A DNA stretch of 28,090 nt from Tenderia sp965602225. GTDB taxonomy: Bacteria; Pseudomonadota; Gammaproteobacteria; Tenderiales; Tenderiaceae. The position numbers and the translations under genes were made by a program. Each line of letters begins with the position of its first letter. The first letter of the stretch is position 1. The DNA lies in the NCBI GenBank assembly GCA_965602225.1, contig CBFCYE010000032.1:1-28090 (forward strand), given 5' to 3'. This document shows, in pieces, positions 7,949 through 15,085 of this stretch. The notes below the pieces were generated by a model that saw only the letters and a list, made by a program, of their open reading frames with translations, was not told the origin of the DNA and did no database searches.

Positions 7949-9247
7949 TTACTGAGCCTGCATTATGTCATCGAACGTTTTAGCGACATCTTCAGTTTTA
8001 ATTTCAGACAGCAGCCAATCGACCACCTGATCTTCAAGAACCAGCGCCTCAACACCAGACAATCGTGTTTTATCCTGATAGTACCAAGCCAGCACAGACT
8101 GCGGGTCTTCATAAGACTCCGCCATCTCTTCGATTCGACCACGAACCGCTTCAGCGTCAGCTTTAAAGCCTTTCTCGCGGATCAGCTCGCCAACAAGCAG
8201 GCCAAGACCTACGCGACGACGGGCACGATCACCCAAGGCATTACGAATCTCATCAGTTAATTCCATCTCACCCTGCATGCCCATACTTTGACGCGCCTGG
8301 TTAGCCATTTGTTTAATCTCATCTTCAACCAAAGCTGATGGCAGGTCGATTGGATTGGCATCAAGCAACTTATCAAGCGCCTGTTCTTTTACATACGCAG
8401 CAATCTTCTGCTTAAGCTCACGCCCCATGCTTTCACGAACATTGTTACGCAGAGCTTCAACACCACCCTCTTCGACGCCTAGTGCTTTCAGAAATTCCGC
8501 ATCATCAAGATCAGGCAGTTTAGGTGCATTTACTTTTTTGATGACTACTTCAAAAACAGCGGGCTTACCCGCTAGTGCTTCACTCTGATAATCCTCAGGG
8601 AATGTAACGCTCACATCTTTGTTGTCACCCGCTTTGGTGCCAACCAGCTGCTCTTCAAACCCAGCAATGAAGCGGTTGCTACCCAGCTCAAGCGAATAAT
8701 CCTTGGCTTCACCACCGTCGAATGCAACATCATCAATCTTGCCCAGAAAATCAAACACCAGCTGATCGCCAATTTCAGCGGCACGATCAGTTTCTTCCCA
8801 GCCAGCGCGTTGTTTGCGCAGCTTATCAAGCATGTTATTCACATCAACATCAGCGGCTTCGACAACAGGCTTCTCAACAACCATGTCAGCTGGGATCTCA
8901 ACTTTCACGTCAGGATAGACTTCAAAGGTCGCAGTAAAGGCAAATTTATCATCAACAGAAGCAGCGGTTTCAATCTTCGGGGTACCGGCTGGACGAAGAT
9001 TTTCCTGCTGAATTGCTTCATAAAAACTAGTACGCAGCATTTCAGACTCAACCTCTTCACGCACCTGAGCAGTAAAACGTTTCTGTACAACAGTAAAAGG
9101 GACCTTACCCGGACGAAAACCATCAATCTTAACGCGACCCGCCATGCTCTTCAGGCGTGTTTGCACTTCAGAATTGATTTTGTCGGCAGGCACTTCCACC
9201 GTCATGCTACGTTCTAAACCTTCAGTTGATGTCACTGATACTTGCAT
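7949..9247 (-). CDS. tig: Trigger factor (ribosome-associated chaperone and prolyl isomerase)
   Basis: 432 residues from the chosen ATG, the same length as E. coli trigger factor. It binds ribosomal protein uL23 at the tunnel exit and shields nascent chains. The N-terminal ribosome-binding domain carries the signature GFRPGKVP; an FKBP-type isomerase domain (about 150-245) and a C-terminal helical chaperone domain follow. The frame is open for 15 more codons upstream (to 9292), but the family start MQVSVT and a Shine-Dalgarno AAGGA before 9247 decide the start. It is downstream of the tRNA-Leu gene on the same strand, a common gammaproteobacterial arrangement, and ahead of clpP. Confidence 0.97.
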   Translation of the reverse strand: MQVSVTSTEGLERSMTVEVPADKINSEVQTRLKSMAGRVKIDGFRPGKVPFTVVQKRFTAQVREEVESEMLRTSFYEAIQQENLRPAGTPKIETAASVDDKFAFTATFEVYPDVKVEIPADMVVEKPVVEAADVDVNNMLDKLRKQRAGWEETDRAAEIGDQLVFDFLGKIDDVAFDGGEAKDYSLELGSNRFIAGFEEQLVGTKAGDNKDVSVTFPEDYQSEALAGKPAVFEVVIKKVNAPKLPDLDDAEFLKALGVEEGGVEALRNNVRESMGRELKQKIAAYVKEQALDKLLDANPIDLPSALVEDEIKQMANQARQSMGMQGEMELTDEIRNALGDRARRRVGLGLLVGELIREKGFKADAEAVRGRIEEMAESYEDPQSVLAWYYQDKTRLSGVEALVLEDQVVDWLLSEIKTEDVAKTFDDIMQAQ

Positions 9248-9294
9248 AACTCTATTCCTTAAGGACGCCTTAGACGTCACTTGATTAATCATTT

Positions 9295-9316
9295 CGATGA
9301 CTAACAGCCGTCATCG
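9295..9316 (-). repeat. Perfect inverted repeat between tRNA-Leu region and tig
   Basis: CGATGAC (9295-9301) and GTCATCG (9310-9316) are perfect 7-bp arms with an 8-nt centre. On the minus strand the hairpin would sit about 50 nt before the tig start. It has no T-run, so a terminator role is unlikely; it may be a processing or regulatory hairpin. Confidence 0.45.
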
Positions 9317-9353
9317 CAACCTTCATCACAGACCTCACAGCCTGGAGAAAATA

Positions 9354-9417
9354 TGGTGCGAAAGGAGAGACTTGAACTCACTAAAGGTTACCCAGTTGGC
9401 ACCTAAATCTCTCTCGC
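9354..9417 (-). pseudogene. Decayed tRNA-Leu(UAG)-like copy lacking the D-arm
   Basis: 64 nt resembling a tRNA-Leu with a large 5' deletion. The ends still pair as a 7-bp acceptor stem (GCGAGAG with CTTTCGC, one G-T pair), followed by ACCA. A T-arm-like part (GAGTTCAAGTCTC) and an anticodon-loop motif (GATTTAGGT, UAG in the loop) remain. The D-arm and the 5' side of the anticodon stem are missing, and the anticodon stem cannot form. It lies 5 nt after the intact tRNA-Leu(UAG), and both are flanked by the same AAATATGGTG sequence. The simplest reading is a tandem duplicate that has decayed by deletion. Confidence 0.65.
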
Positions 9418-9422
9418 AAATA

Positions 9423-9507
9423 TGGTGGGGACGGAGAGACTCGAACTCTCACACCTTACGGCACTGGTACCTAAAACCAGCGCGTCTACCAATTCCGCCA
9501 CATCCCC
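9423..9507 (-). tRNA. tRNA-Leu (anticodon UAG)
   Basis: 85 nt class II tRNA with a long variable arm and encoded CCA. The acceptor stem GGGGATG pairs with CGTCCCC (one G-T pair), the D-arm is GGCGGAATTGGTAGACGC, the anticodon stem-loop is CTGGT-TTTAGGT-ACCAG, and the T-arm is GAGAG-TTCGAGT-CTCTC. It is transcribed toward tig. A TATAAT box lies upstream at 9545-9550. Confidence 0.97.
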
Positions 9508-9544
9508 GTGACCTTTTTCGTGCAAACAATTATTGCGAATCCGC

Positions 9545-9550
9545 ATTATA
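9545..9550 (-). promoter_or_regulatory. Likely -10 element of the tRNA-Leu promoter
   Basis: The complement reads TATAAT, a perfect -10 box, 38 nt before the tRNA-Leu 5' end and followed by a GC-containing discriminator. No good -35 hexamer lies 16-18 nt upstream, so only the -10 is claimed. Confidence 0.5.
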
Positions 9551-9611
9551 CAGACACTTGACCGTTTCTTCACCCCAGTTTTAAACTTTTTATACAGGAA
9601 AGGAAAATTAC

Positions 9612-10646
9612 CTAATTTTCAGGCCGAGCCAGCCAAACACAGCCTCTGCCAGCCCGTTTGGCCTGATAAAGCGCCTGATCCGAGCGCGAGACCCAATCCT
9701 GAGGCTCATCATGGCTAGACAAGAGCGACACTCCCACCGACAGAGAAATATCAAGCACCTCGCCATCTTCCAGCTTTAAAACATGACCTTTCAGATCAGC
9801 CAACAACCGCTTGGCCAGCATCTCGCCGTCGCGCGCTTCGGTATCCTGAAGAATCACCGCAAACTCATCACCACCATAACGAGCCACAAAATCCGTTTTA
9901 CGCGGAAAAGTCTTCTGTAACTGCTGAGCCACGTGCAATACCGCAGCATCCCCCGTTACATGCCCATAGGTATCGTTAATTTTCTTAAAATAATCAATAT
10001 CAACCATCAACAGGCAAGATGCCTGCCCAGAAAACACACTCAACTCAATGGTTTTTGCCAGCAACTCATCAAAAGAAGCTCGATTATAAAGCCGCGTCAT
10101 CGGATCCAACGCCAACTCTTTTTGCGCCTGCAACAACTCATGCCGCATACGATTGAGCTGGGCACCCAGTTCCTCCAGCTGCGCCCGCTGACGAGTTTTT
10201 CGCCCTTCAATGGCCCGACTAATCAAAACTACCGCAGCAACTACCTCAGCACGCATTTCATCAATAGAGTCACTACTGACAACCTGATTCAAGCGCGTAA
10301 GGTGCGTAGCCACCTCATCATCAGCACTCTGCTCATCACGAAATGCCTCACGCAAACCCTGAATAACCACCCAGATCATCTGCCTGAAGTCATCAAAGCG
10401 AGTGACCGCAAAATCACGCTCACGCACCACCAGGCTTACAGCCAGCTGACGCGCCTCTTCCCAGTCAAGATCAAATTGACCACCATCCTTTGCAGCCGAA
10501 ATACTATCGATCAGAGACTGACACTTAACCTGAATTGCTTCCGCATCAGAACCGCCGTCATCCAAATCAACGGCCGTTTTAGTCAGCGCACTCAAAACAT
10601 CAATAAAAGCATCCACCGCCGGATGCGCGGACTGATCTTGCGCCAT
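9612..10646 (-). CDS. Soluble diguanylate cyclase (GGDEF domain)
   Basis: 344 residues. The C-terminal GGDEF domain (about 178-340) makes cyclic di-GMP from two GTP. It has the intact active-site motif YGGDEF (GGDEF at 258-262), the metal-binding MVDIDYFKKINDTYGH segment, and the product-inhibition site RKTD (249-252) exactly five residues before GGDEF. It should therefore be active and feedback-controlled. The N-terminal ~150 residues are helical, with no membrane segment and no sensor domain I recognise. A coiled-coil-like stretch (about 150-180, RQRAQLEELGAQLNRM) leads into the catalytic domain and may mediate dimerisation. It lies downstream of the four-tRNA operon on the same strand with a 171-nt gap. 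The gene is distinct from its housekeeping neighbours, but I see no mark of recent transfer. Confidence 0.9.
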   Translation of the reverse strand: MAQDQSAHPAVDAFIDVLSALTKTAVDLDDGGSDAEAIQVKCQSLIDSISAAKDGGQFDLDWEEARQLAVSLVVRERDFAVTRFDDFRQMIWVVIQGLREAFRDEQSADDEVATHLTRLNQVVSSDSIDEMRAEVVAAVVLISRAIEGRKTRQRAQLEELGAQLNRMRHELLQAQKELALDPMTRLYNRASFDELLAKTIELSVFSGQASCLLMVDIDYFKKINDTYGHVTGDAAVLHVAQQLQKTFPRKTDFVARYGGDEFAVILQDTEARDGEMLAKRLLADLKGHVLKLEDGEVLDISLSVGVSLLSSHDEPQDWVSRSDQALYQAKRAGRGCVWLARPEN

Positions 10647-10817
10647 GTTTAAGTATCCACCTGCGAAATATCCCGAAGCGTTAAAGTTTGATAGAGAATA
10701 CTACTATAAACAAAGGCCACAAAGCAGACACAAACAACAGGGGAATAATCGACACCAAACACAGGGACAACTTCAAAGAGCACGAACAGCTCAAGGCTTA
10801 TTTTGGAGGGGAAAAAC

Positions 10818-10893
10818 TGGTGGGCCGTGAAGGATTTGAACCTTCGACCAAGTGATTAAGAGTCACCTGCTCTACCAACTGAGCTAACGGCCC
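10818..10893 (-). tRNA. tRNA-Lys (anticodon CUU)
   Basis: 76 nt with encoded CCA. The acceptor stem GGGCCGT pairs with ACGGCCC. The anticodon stem-loop GGTGA-CTCTTAA-TCACT carries CTT, and the T-arm contains GGTTCAAATCC. It is the last gene of the Pro-Arg-His-Lys array. The CTT anticodon reads AAG only, so a tRNA-Lys(UUU) must exist elsewhere. Confidence 0.96.
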
Positions 10894-10911
10894 AAAACTA
10901 GACAAAAAAAA

Positions 10912-10988
10912 TGGGGTGAACGATGGGGCTCGAACCCACGACAACCGGAATCACAATCCGGGACTCTACCAACTGAGCTACGCCCACC
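10912..10988 (-). tRNA. tRNA-His (anticodon GUG)
   Basis: 77 nt, including the extra 5' G(-1) opposite C73 that is specific to tRNA-His, and encoded CCA. The anticodon arm CGGATTGTGATTCCG carries GTG, and the T-arm contains GGGTTCGAGCCC. The acceptor stem has two G-T pairs but is otherwise complete. Confidence 0.96.
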
Positions 10989-11020
10989 ATAAAGCGTTTA
11001 TGTTCGACTGAACATGGAAA

Positions 11021-11097
11021 TGGCGCGCCCGGCAGGATTCGAACCTGCTACCCTCGGCTTAGAAGGCCGATGCTCTATCCGAATGAGCTACGGGCGC
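11021..11097 (-). tRNA. tRNA-Arg (anticodon UCU)
   Basis: 77 nt with encoded CCA. The acceptor stem GCGCCCG pairs with CGGGCGC, the anticodon loop CTTCTAA carries TCT, and the T-arm is GCAGG-TTCGAAT-CCTGC. It resembles E. coli argU and reads the rare AGA/AGG codons. Confidence 0.97.
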
Positions 11098-11158
11098 ATG
11101 ATTCACAAACTCTACCGCGTCAACGACAACAAAACCACTCGCCAACCGAACTAGAAAA

Positions 11159-11235
11159 TGGTCGGGGTAGAGAGATTCGAACTCCCGACATCCTGCTCCC
11201 AAAGCAGGCGCGCTACCAGACTGCGCTATACCCCG
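11159..11235 (-). tRNA. tRNA-Pro (anticodon UGG)
   Basis: 77 nt with encoded CCA. The acceptor stem CGGGGTA pairs with TACCCCG, the anticodon stem-loop CCTGC-TTTGGGA-GCAGG carries TGG, and the T-loop is TTCGAAT. It is the first gene of the Pro-Arg-His-Lys operon, 54 nt downstream of the -10 box. Confidence 0.97.
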
Positions 11236-11288
11236 ATTTCTAGTGCAGCAAACCGATAAAATTATTCGGCCTGCGCTGAAGGTGGGCA

Positions 11289-11317
11289 ATAATACTCGGC
11301 AAAAACCCACCCGTCAA
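11289..11317 (-). promoter_or_regulatory. Sigma-70 promoter of the Pro-Arg-His-Lys tRNA operon
   Basis: On the minus strand, TTGACG (complement of 11312-11317), a 17-nt spacer and TATTAT (complement of 11289-11294), followed by the C-rich TGCCCACC. A G/C-rich discriminator after the -10 is typical of stringently controlled stable-RNA promoters. The start is expected near 11282, giving a leader of about 45 nt before tRNA-Pro. Confidence 0.75.
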
Positions 11318-11345
11318 TGCACAATCTACAATGTTTTCAACAAAC

Positions 11346-12482
11346 TTATAAAGTTTCTGAACGCAGGCCACGCCATGCCAATAAAAAAGCTAACGCACTC
11401 AGTAAAGCGGCCAACTGAAAAGTTATCACCGCCCCAACACCGCCCCACAGATAACCACTCATCAAACTACCAATCGCACCACCGGCACCAAAACTCAAAC
11501 TACTGTAAAGCGCCTGCCCCCTGCCCTGATTACGGCCAATAAAGATTTTGTGAATCAAATGAATCGCCACTGCGTGGTAAAGACCAAAGCTGGCGGCATG
11601 CAACAACTGAGAAAACACCATCACCGCCAGCGAATCCACAAACCAGGCTGTCAGCAGCCAGCGCAGAGTTGTCAGCCCCAGGCTCAGCAATAACAAAGCC
11701 TTGGCGCCGTAGCGCGGCAACAGGCGATGCATCACCACAAACACACCTATCTCGGCCACCACCCCCAATGCCCACAACTGACCAATCAGACTGCGACTAT
11801 AACCAGCCTCTTCCATATATATGGTGTAAAAGGTGTAATAGGGCCCATGGCTGGCCTGCAACAGGAAACACACCAGCAGGATGATAATCACCTGCGGCTG
11901 AGACAATACTTGCCAGATCGAACCACCGACATGCTCAACCGACAAACCATTTTCCAGCGGTACCAACCAGGCCGACACCACCAGCCCCAGCAACATCAAC
12001 AATATGGCCACAGGGATGATGCTAGGGCCGACTAAATCCAGCACTGGCCCAAGCGCCACCACAGCAACGATAAAACCCACTGAACCCCAAAGACGAATAC
12101 GACTATAACGATGCGCCTGATCGCCAAGCATGTTCATGGTCGCCGCCTCGAACTGGGGCAAGGCGGCATTCCAGAAAAAACTGAACAGACACATCACCGC
12201 CACCAGCCACCAATAGCCATGCCCCAAAAACACACAACCAAAAGCAATCAGGGCAAACAGTGTTGTCAGACGAATGATCTGCACCCGCCGACCAGTATGA
12301 TCAGCAATCCAGCCCCATATATTCGGGGCAACGATCTTGGTGGCCATGATCACCGCCATCAACTCGCCAATCTCAGCGGGGCCGAAACCCAGCGATTTTA
12401 GATACAGCGACCAATACGGTACCAACACCCCAATGGATGCAAAGAAGAAAAAGTAGAAATTAGAGAAGCGCCAGTAAGGCAT
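11346..12482 (-). CDS. MFS transporter of the HcaT-like (MFS_1-like) family
   Basis: 378 residues, almost all in about 12 hydrophobic helices, with few long loops. The N-terminus (MPYWRFSNFYFFFFASIGVLVPYWSLYLKSLGF), the loop after helix 2 (WGWIADHTGRR) and the conserved YSRIRLWGSVGFI segment match the subfamily containing E. coli HcaT (3-phenylpropionate carrier) and nucleoside/H+ symporter relatives. It should be an inner-membrane proton-coupled carrier. The substrate cannot be read from sequence, and no phenylpropionate-degradation genes lie nearby. It begins 25 nt after aroC, with AAGG just before the ATG, so it is probably the last gene of that operon. Confidence 0.85.
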   Translation of the reverse strand: MPYWRFSNFYFFFFASIGVLVPYWSLYLKSLGFGPAEIGELMAVIMATKIVAPNIWGWIADHTGRRVQIIRLTTLFALIAFGCVFLGHGYWWLVAVMCLFSFFWNAALPQFEAATMNMLGDQAHRYSRIRLWGSVGFIVAVVALGPVLDLVGPSIIPVAILLMLLGLVVSAWLVPLENGLSVEHVGGSIWQVLSQPQVIIILLVCFLLQASHGPYYTFYTIYMEEAGYSRSLIGQLWALGVVAEIGVFVVMHRLLPRYGAKALLLLSLGLTTLRWLLTAWFVDSLAVMVFSQLLHAASFGLYHAVAIHLIHKIFIGRNQGRGQALYSSLSFGAGGAIGSLMSGYLWGGVGAVITFQLAALLSALAFLLAWRGLRSETL

Positions 12483-12507
12483 AGGCCTTACCTTAGTCAG
12501 GCTTTGA

Positions 12508-13608
12508 TTAAGCCTTACCCGCCGGAATCACCGGCGTTTGCGAATTCACATCCAGGTTTTGGGCGCGATGACGCAACAGATGATCCATCAACACAATCGC
12601 CAGCATCGCCTCAGCAATCGGTGTGGCGCGGATACCAACACAAGGATCATGACGACCTTCAGTCACCACATCGATAGCATTACCCGCCAGATCAACACTC
12701 TGCCCCGGCAGACGCAGGCTTGAGGTCGGCTTCAAGGCCATACTGACAGTAATATCCTGCCCCGAAGAAATCCCCCCCAGCACACCACCGGCGTTATTAC
12801 TCAGAAAACCAGCCGGGGTAATCTCATCGCGGTGCTCGGTACCCTTTTGTTCGATGCAGTCAAAACCCGCCCCCACCTCGACACCCTTAACGGCGTTGAT
12901 GCTCATCATGGCGTGGGCAATATCCGCCTCCAGGCGATCAAAGATCGGCTCACCCAGTCCCGGCATCATGCCAGTCGCAACCACATTGATGCGCGCACCG
13001 ATGGAGTTACCCTCCTTGCGCAGGGCATCCATATAGCTTTCCATCTCGGCGACCTTGTCGACATCAGGACAAAAGAATGGATTTTGTCCGACTTGATCCC
13101 AATCCAGCTTTTCCGCCTTGATCGGCCCCAACTGCGACAGATAACCACGAATCTCGATACCGCATTTTTCTTTCAGATATTTTTTAGCAACAGAACCCGC
13201 AGCAACACGCATCGCCGTTTCACGCGCCGAAGATCGACCACCACCACGATAATCACGCAGACCATATTTTTGCTGATAGGTGTAGTCAGCATGGCCTGGG
13301 CGAAAAGAATTCGAAATATTGGAATAATCTTTGGAGCGCTGATCGGTATTTTGAATAATCAGGCCAATCGGTGTGCCGGTGGTCTTGCCTTCAAACACGC
13401 CGGACATGATCTGCACCTCATCCGCCTCACGCCGCTGAGTGGTATGTCGCGAAGTGCCGGGTTTGCGCCGATCCAGATCCAGCTGCAAATCCGCTTCACT
13501 AATCTCCAGCCCAGGCGGACAACCATCGACAATCGCCCCCAGCGCCAGGCCATGACTTTCACCAAAGGTGGTGACCGTAAAAAGTTTTCCGAAGCTATTT
13601 CCAGACAT
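12508..13608 (-). CDS. aroC: Chorismate synthase
   Basis: 366 residues (E. coli 361). It is the last shikimate-pathway enzyme: it converts 5-enolpyruvylshikimate-3-phosphate to chorismate with reduced FMN, as a cytoplasmic homotetramer. It shows the family signatures GESHGLALGAIVDGCPPG near the N-terminus, the FRPGHADYTYQQKYGLRDYRGGGRSSARET segment (about residues 105-135) and the C-terminal GRHDPCVGIRATPIAEAM. The start MSGNSFGKLF is the standard one. It follows hemN by 28 nt and precedes the MFS gene. Close linkage of prmB and aroC is common in Gammaproteobacteria; here hemN is inserted between them. Confidence 0.97.
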   Translation of the reverse strand: MSGNSFGKLFTVTTFGESHGLALGAIVDGCPPGLEISEADLQLDLDRRKPGTSRHTTQRREADEVQIMSGVFEGKTTGTPIGLIIQNTDQRSKDYSNISNSFRPGHADYTYQQKYGLRDYRGGGRSSARETAMRVAAGSVAKKYLKEKCGIEIRGYLSQLGPIKAEKLDWDQVGQNPFFCPDVDKVAEMESYMDALRKEGNSIGARINVVATGMMPGLGEPIFDRLEADIAHAMMSINAVKGVEVGAGFDCIEQKGTEHRDEITPAGFLSNNAGGVLGGISSGQDITVSMALKPTSSLRLPGQSVDLAGNAIDVVTEGRHDPCVGIRATPIAEAMLAIVLMDHLLRHRAQNLDVNSQTPVIPAGKA

Positions 13609-13636
13609 ACGTGGGTTCTTTCGTAATTAAAGTGAT

Positions 13637-15019
13637 TTAGATAACTTTGGAGAATCGCTGTTCTTTGCTCTGACGGAAATACTTGTCGAACACCATACAG
13701 ATATTACGAATCAGGAAACGCCCTGCAGGCTGCACCTTGATCTCACTGCCTTCGGTCTTGATCAGACCATCCAGCTCCAGCTGGGCAACATCAGTCAGCT
13801 CCAGCTTGAAGTACTCATCAAAATCGATTGCGTATTTGCTGGCAATGACCTGCTTATCGAGCTGGAAGTTACACATGATCTCAGTAATGATGTCACGCCG
13901 CAGTAGATCGTCATTGTCTAGCTCAACACCGCGAAACACTGGCAACTTGCCAGCATCAATGGCGTCACAGTATTCGCTCATGGTGCGCACATTCTGACTA
14001 TAGCTGTTGCCAACCTTGCCAATGGAGGTCACGCCCAGACCGACCAGATCACAATCGGCATGGGTGGAGTAACCCTGAAAGTTACGATAAAGGTGACCTT
14101 CTCGCTGCGCCACTGCCAGCTCGTCATCAGGCTTGGCGAAGTGATCCATGCCGATATAGACATAACCGGCCTGCTGCAGACGTTCATTGGTCATCTGCAG
14201 GATATCCAGCTTTTCAGTAGCGCTGGGCAGTTCATCCTCGTTAATACGACGCTGCGGCGGGAACATGCTCGGCAGATGGGCATAGTTAAATACCGAGAGG
14301 CGATCAGGGTCGGCTGCCAGCACTCTATCCAAGGTATTACTGAAGCCCTTCACACTCTGAAGCGGCAGGCCATAGATCAGATCGATACTGATGGATTTAA
14401 AGCCTTCTTTGCGGGCATTGGTCAACACAGTCATGGTCTCGGCTTCGGTTTGAATGCGGTTAACGGCCTTTTGCACTTTCTCATCGAAATCCTGCACCCC
14501 CAGGCTCATACGATTGAAACCCAGTTCACGCAAGATGGCGATGGTGTCGGCACCGGCCTCGCGTGGATCGATCTCGATGGAATATTCACCCGTGTCATCG
14601 TCATGCAGCCTGAAGTGCTTACGGGTCTCGGCCATCAGCTCACGCATTTGCTCGTGACTGATGAAGGTTGGCGTGCCGCCGCCCCAATGCAGCTGATTCA
14701 CCATGCGATCAGAATCAAACAACTCGGCCTGCATGGCCATCTCTTTATAGACCCGGTCGAGATAAGGCTGAGCCTTGCTGCGGTCCTTGGTAGCAATCTT
14801 GTTGCAGCCACAGTAAAAACAGACCGTGTCACAAAACGGGATATGAAAATAGAGCGACAACGGCGGCTTGTCGGCGTTGCTCAGCTGAGCGATGTTACGG
14901 TATTCCGCCTCGCCAAAGCCTTCGTGAAACTGTACCGCCGTCGGGTATGAGGTGTAGCGCGGCCCTGATTTGTCGTAACGATTAATCAGGTCAAGGTCGA
15001 ATACCAGGGATTGATCCAC
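13637..15019 (-). CDS. hemN: Oxygen-independent coproporphyrinogen III oxidase
   Basis: 460 residues (E. coli 457). It is a radical-SAM enzyme that decarboxylates coproporphyrinogen III to protoporphyrinogen IX in haem synthesis without oxygen. The cluster motif CDTVCFYCGC supplies Cys63, Cys67 and Cys70. The N-terminal YDKSGPRYTSYPTA and the HLYRNFQGYSTHADCDLVGLGVTSIG region are specific to true HemN rather than to HemW-like proteins. The start is a GTG (15017-15019) preceded by AAGGAG six bases away, which settles it. A promoter candidate overlaps the end of prmB. I looked for an FNR/Anr box (TTGAT-N4-ATCAA) in the gap and did not find one. Confidence 0.96.
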   Translation of the reverse strand: MDQSLVFDLDLINRYDKSGPRYTSYPTAVQFHEGFGEAEYRNIAQLSNADKPPLSLYFHIPFCDTVCFYCGCNKIATKDRSKAQPYLDRVYKEMAMQAELFDSDRMVNQLHWGGGTPTFISHEQMRELMAETRKHFRLHDDDTGEYSIEIDPREAGADTIAILRELGFNRMSLGVQDFDEKVQKAVNRIQTEAETMTVLTNARKEGFKSISIDLIYGLPLQSVKGFSNTLDRVLAADPDRLSVFNYAHLPSMFPPQRRINEDELPSATEKLDILQMTNERLQQAGYVYIGMDHFAKPDDELAVAQREGHLYRNFQGYSTHADCDLVGLGVTSIGKVGNSYSQNVRTMSEYCDAIDAGKLPVFRGVELDNDDLLRRDIITEIMCNFQLDKQVIASKYAIDFDEYFKLELTDVAQLELDGLIKTEGSEIKVQPAGRFLIRNICMVFDKYFRQSKEQRFSKVI

Positions 15020-15056
15020 ACTCTACTCCTTAAAAACACTTCAGTTGAACTTGCAG

Positions 15057-15085
15057 AGTATAAGGGAATTTGGCCTTTTGTTTAA
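15057..15085 (-). promoter_or_regulatory. Candidate promoter for hemN
   Basis: On the minus strand, TTAAAC (complement of 15080-15085), a 17-nt spacer and TATACT (complement of 15057-15062). The -35 overlaps the prmB stop codon, and the predicted start is about 30 nt before the hemN Shine-Dalgarno. The -10 is good and the -35 moderate. Confidence 0.5.

Noticed and set aside
9248..9292. 15-residue N-terminal extension of trigger factor
   Set aside because: The family start MQVSVT with an AAGGA ribosome site lies at 9247, giving the exact family length.
9354..9507. Interpretation of the tRNA-Leu duplication as an attL/attR pair of an integrated element
   Set aside because: Only 5 nt separate the copies, and no integrase or foreign gene is present; local tandem duplication fits better.
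9297..9584. 95-codon ORF across the tRNA-Leu region
   Set aside because: It reads through the tRNA gene and its remnant in antisense; tRNA structure explains the sequence.
9933..10652. 239-codon plus-strand ORF opposite the diguanylate cyclase
   Set aside because: Shadow frame; the minus strand has an intact GGDEF domain here.
11059..11310. 83-codon minus-strand ORF across tRNA-Pro and tRNA-Arg
   Set aside because: It runs through two tRNA genes and their promoter, so it is not a protein gene.
12832..13626. 264-codon plus-strand ORF opposite aroC
   Set aside because: Antisense shadow of a gene with strong family signatures; its translation is low in structure and rich in His, Arg and Thr.
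14060..14950. 296-codon plus-strand ORF opposite hemN
   Set aside because: Antisense shadow of hemN; no recognisable domain and no ribosome site.
15020..15081. FNR/Anr site expected before hemN
   Set aside because: No TTGAT-N4-ATCAA-like sequence found in the gap; only a sigma-70-type promoter candidate.
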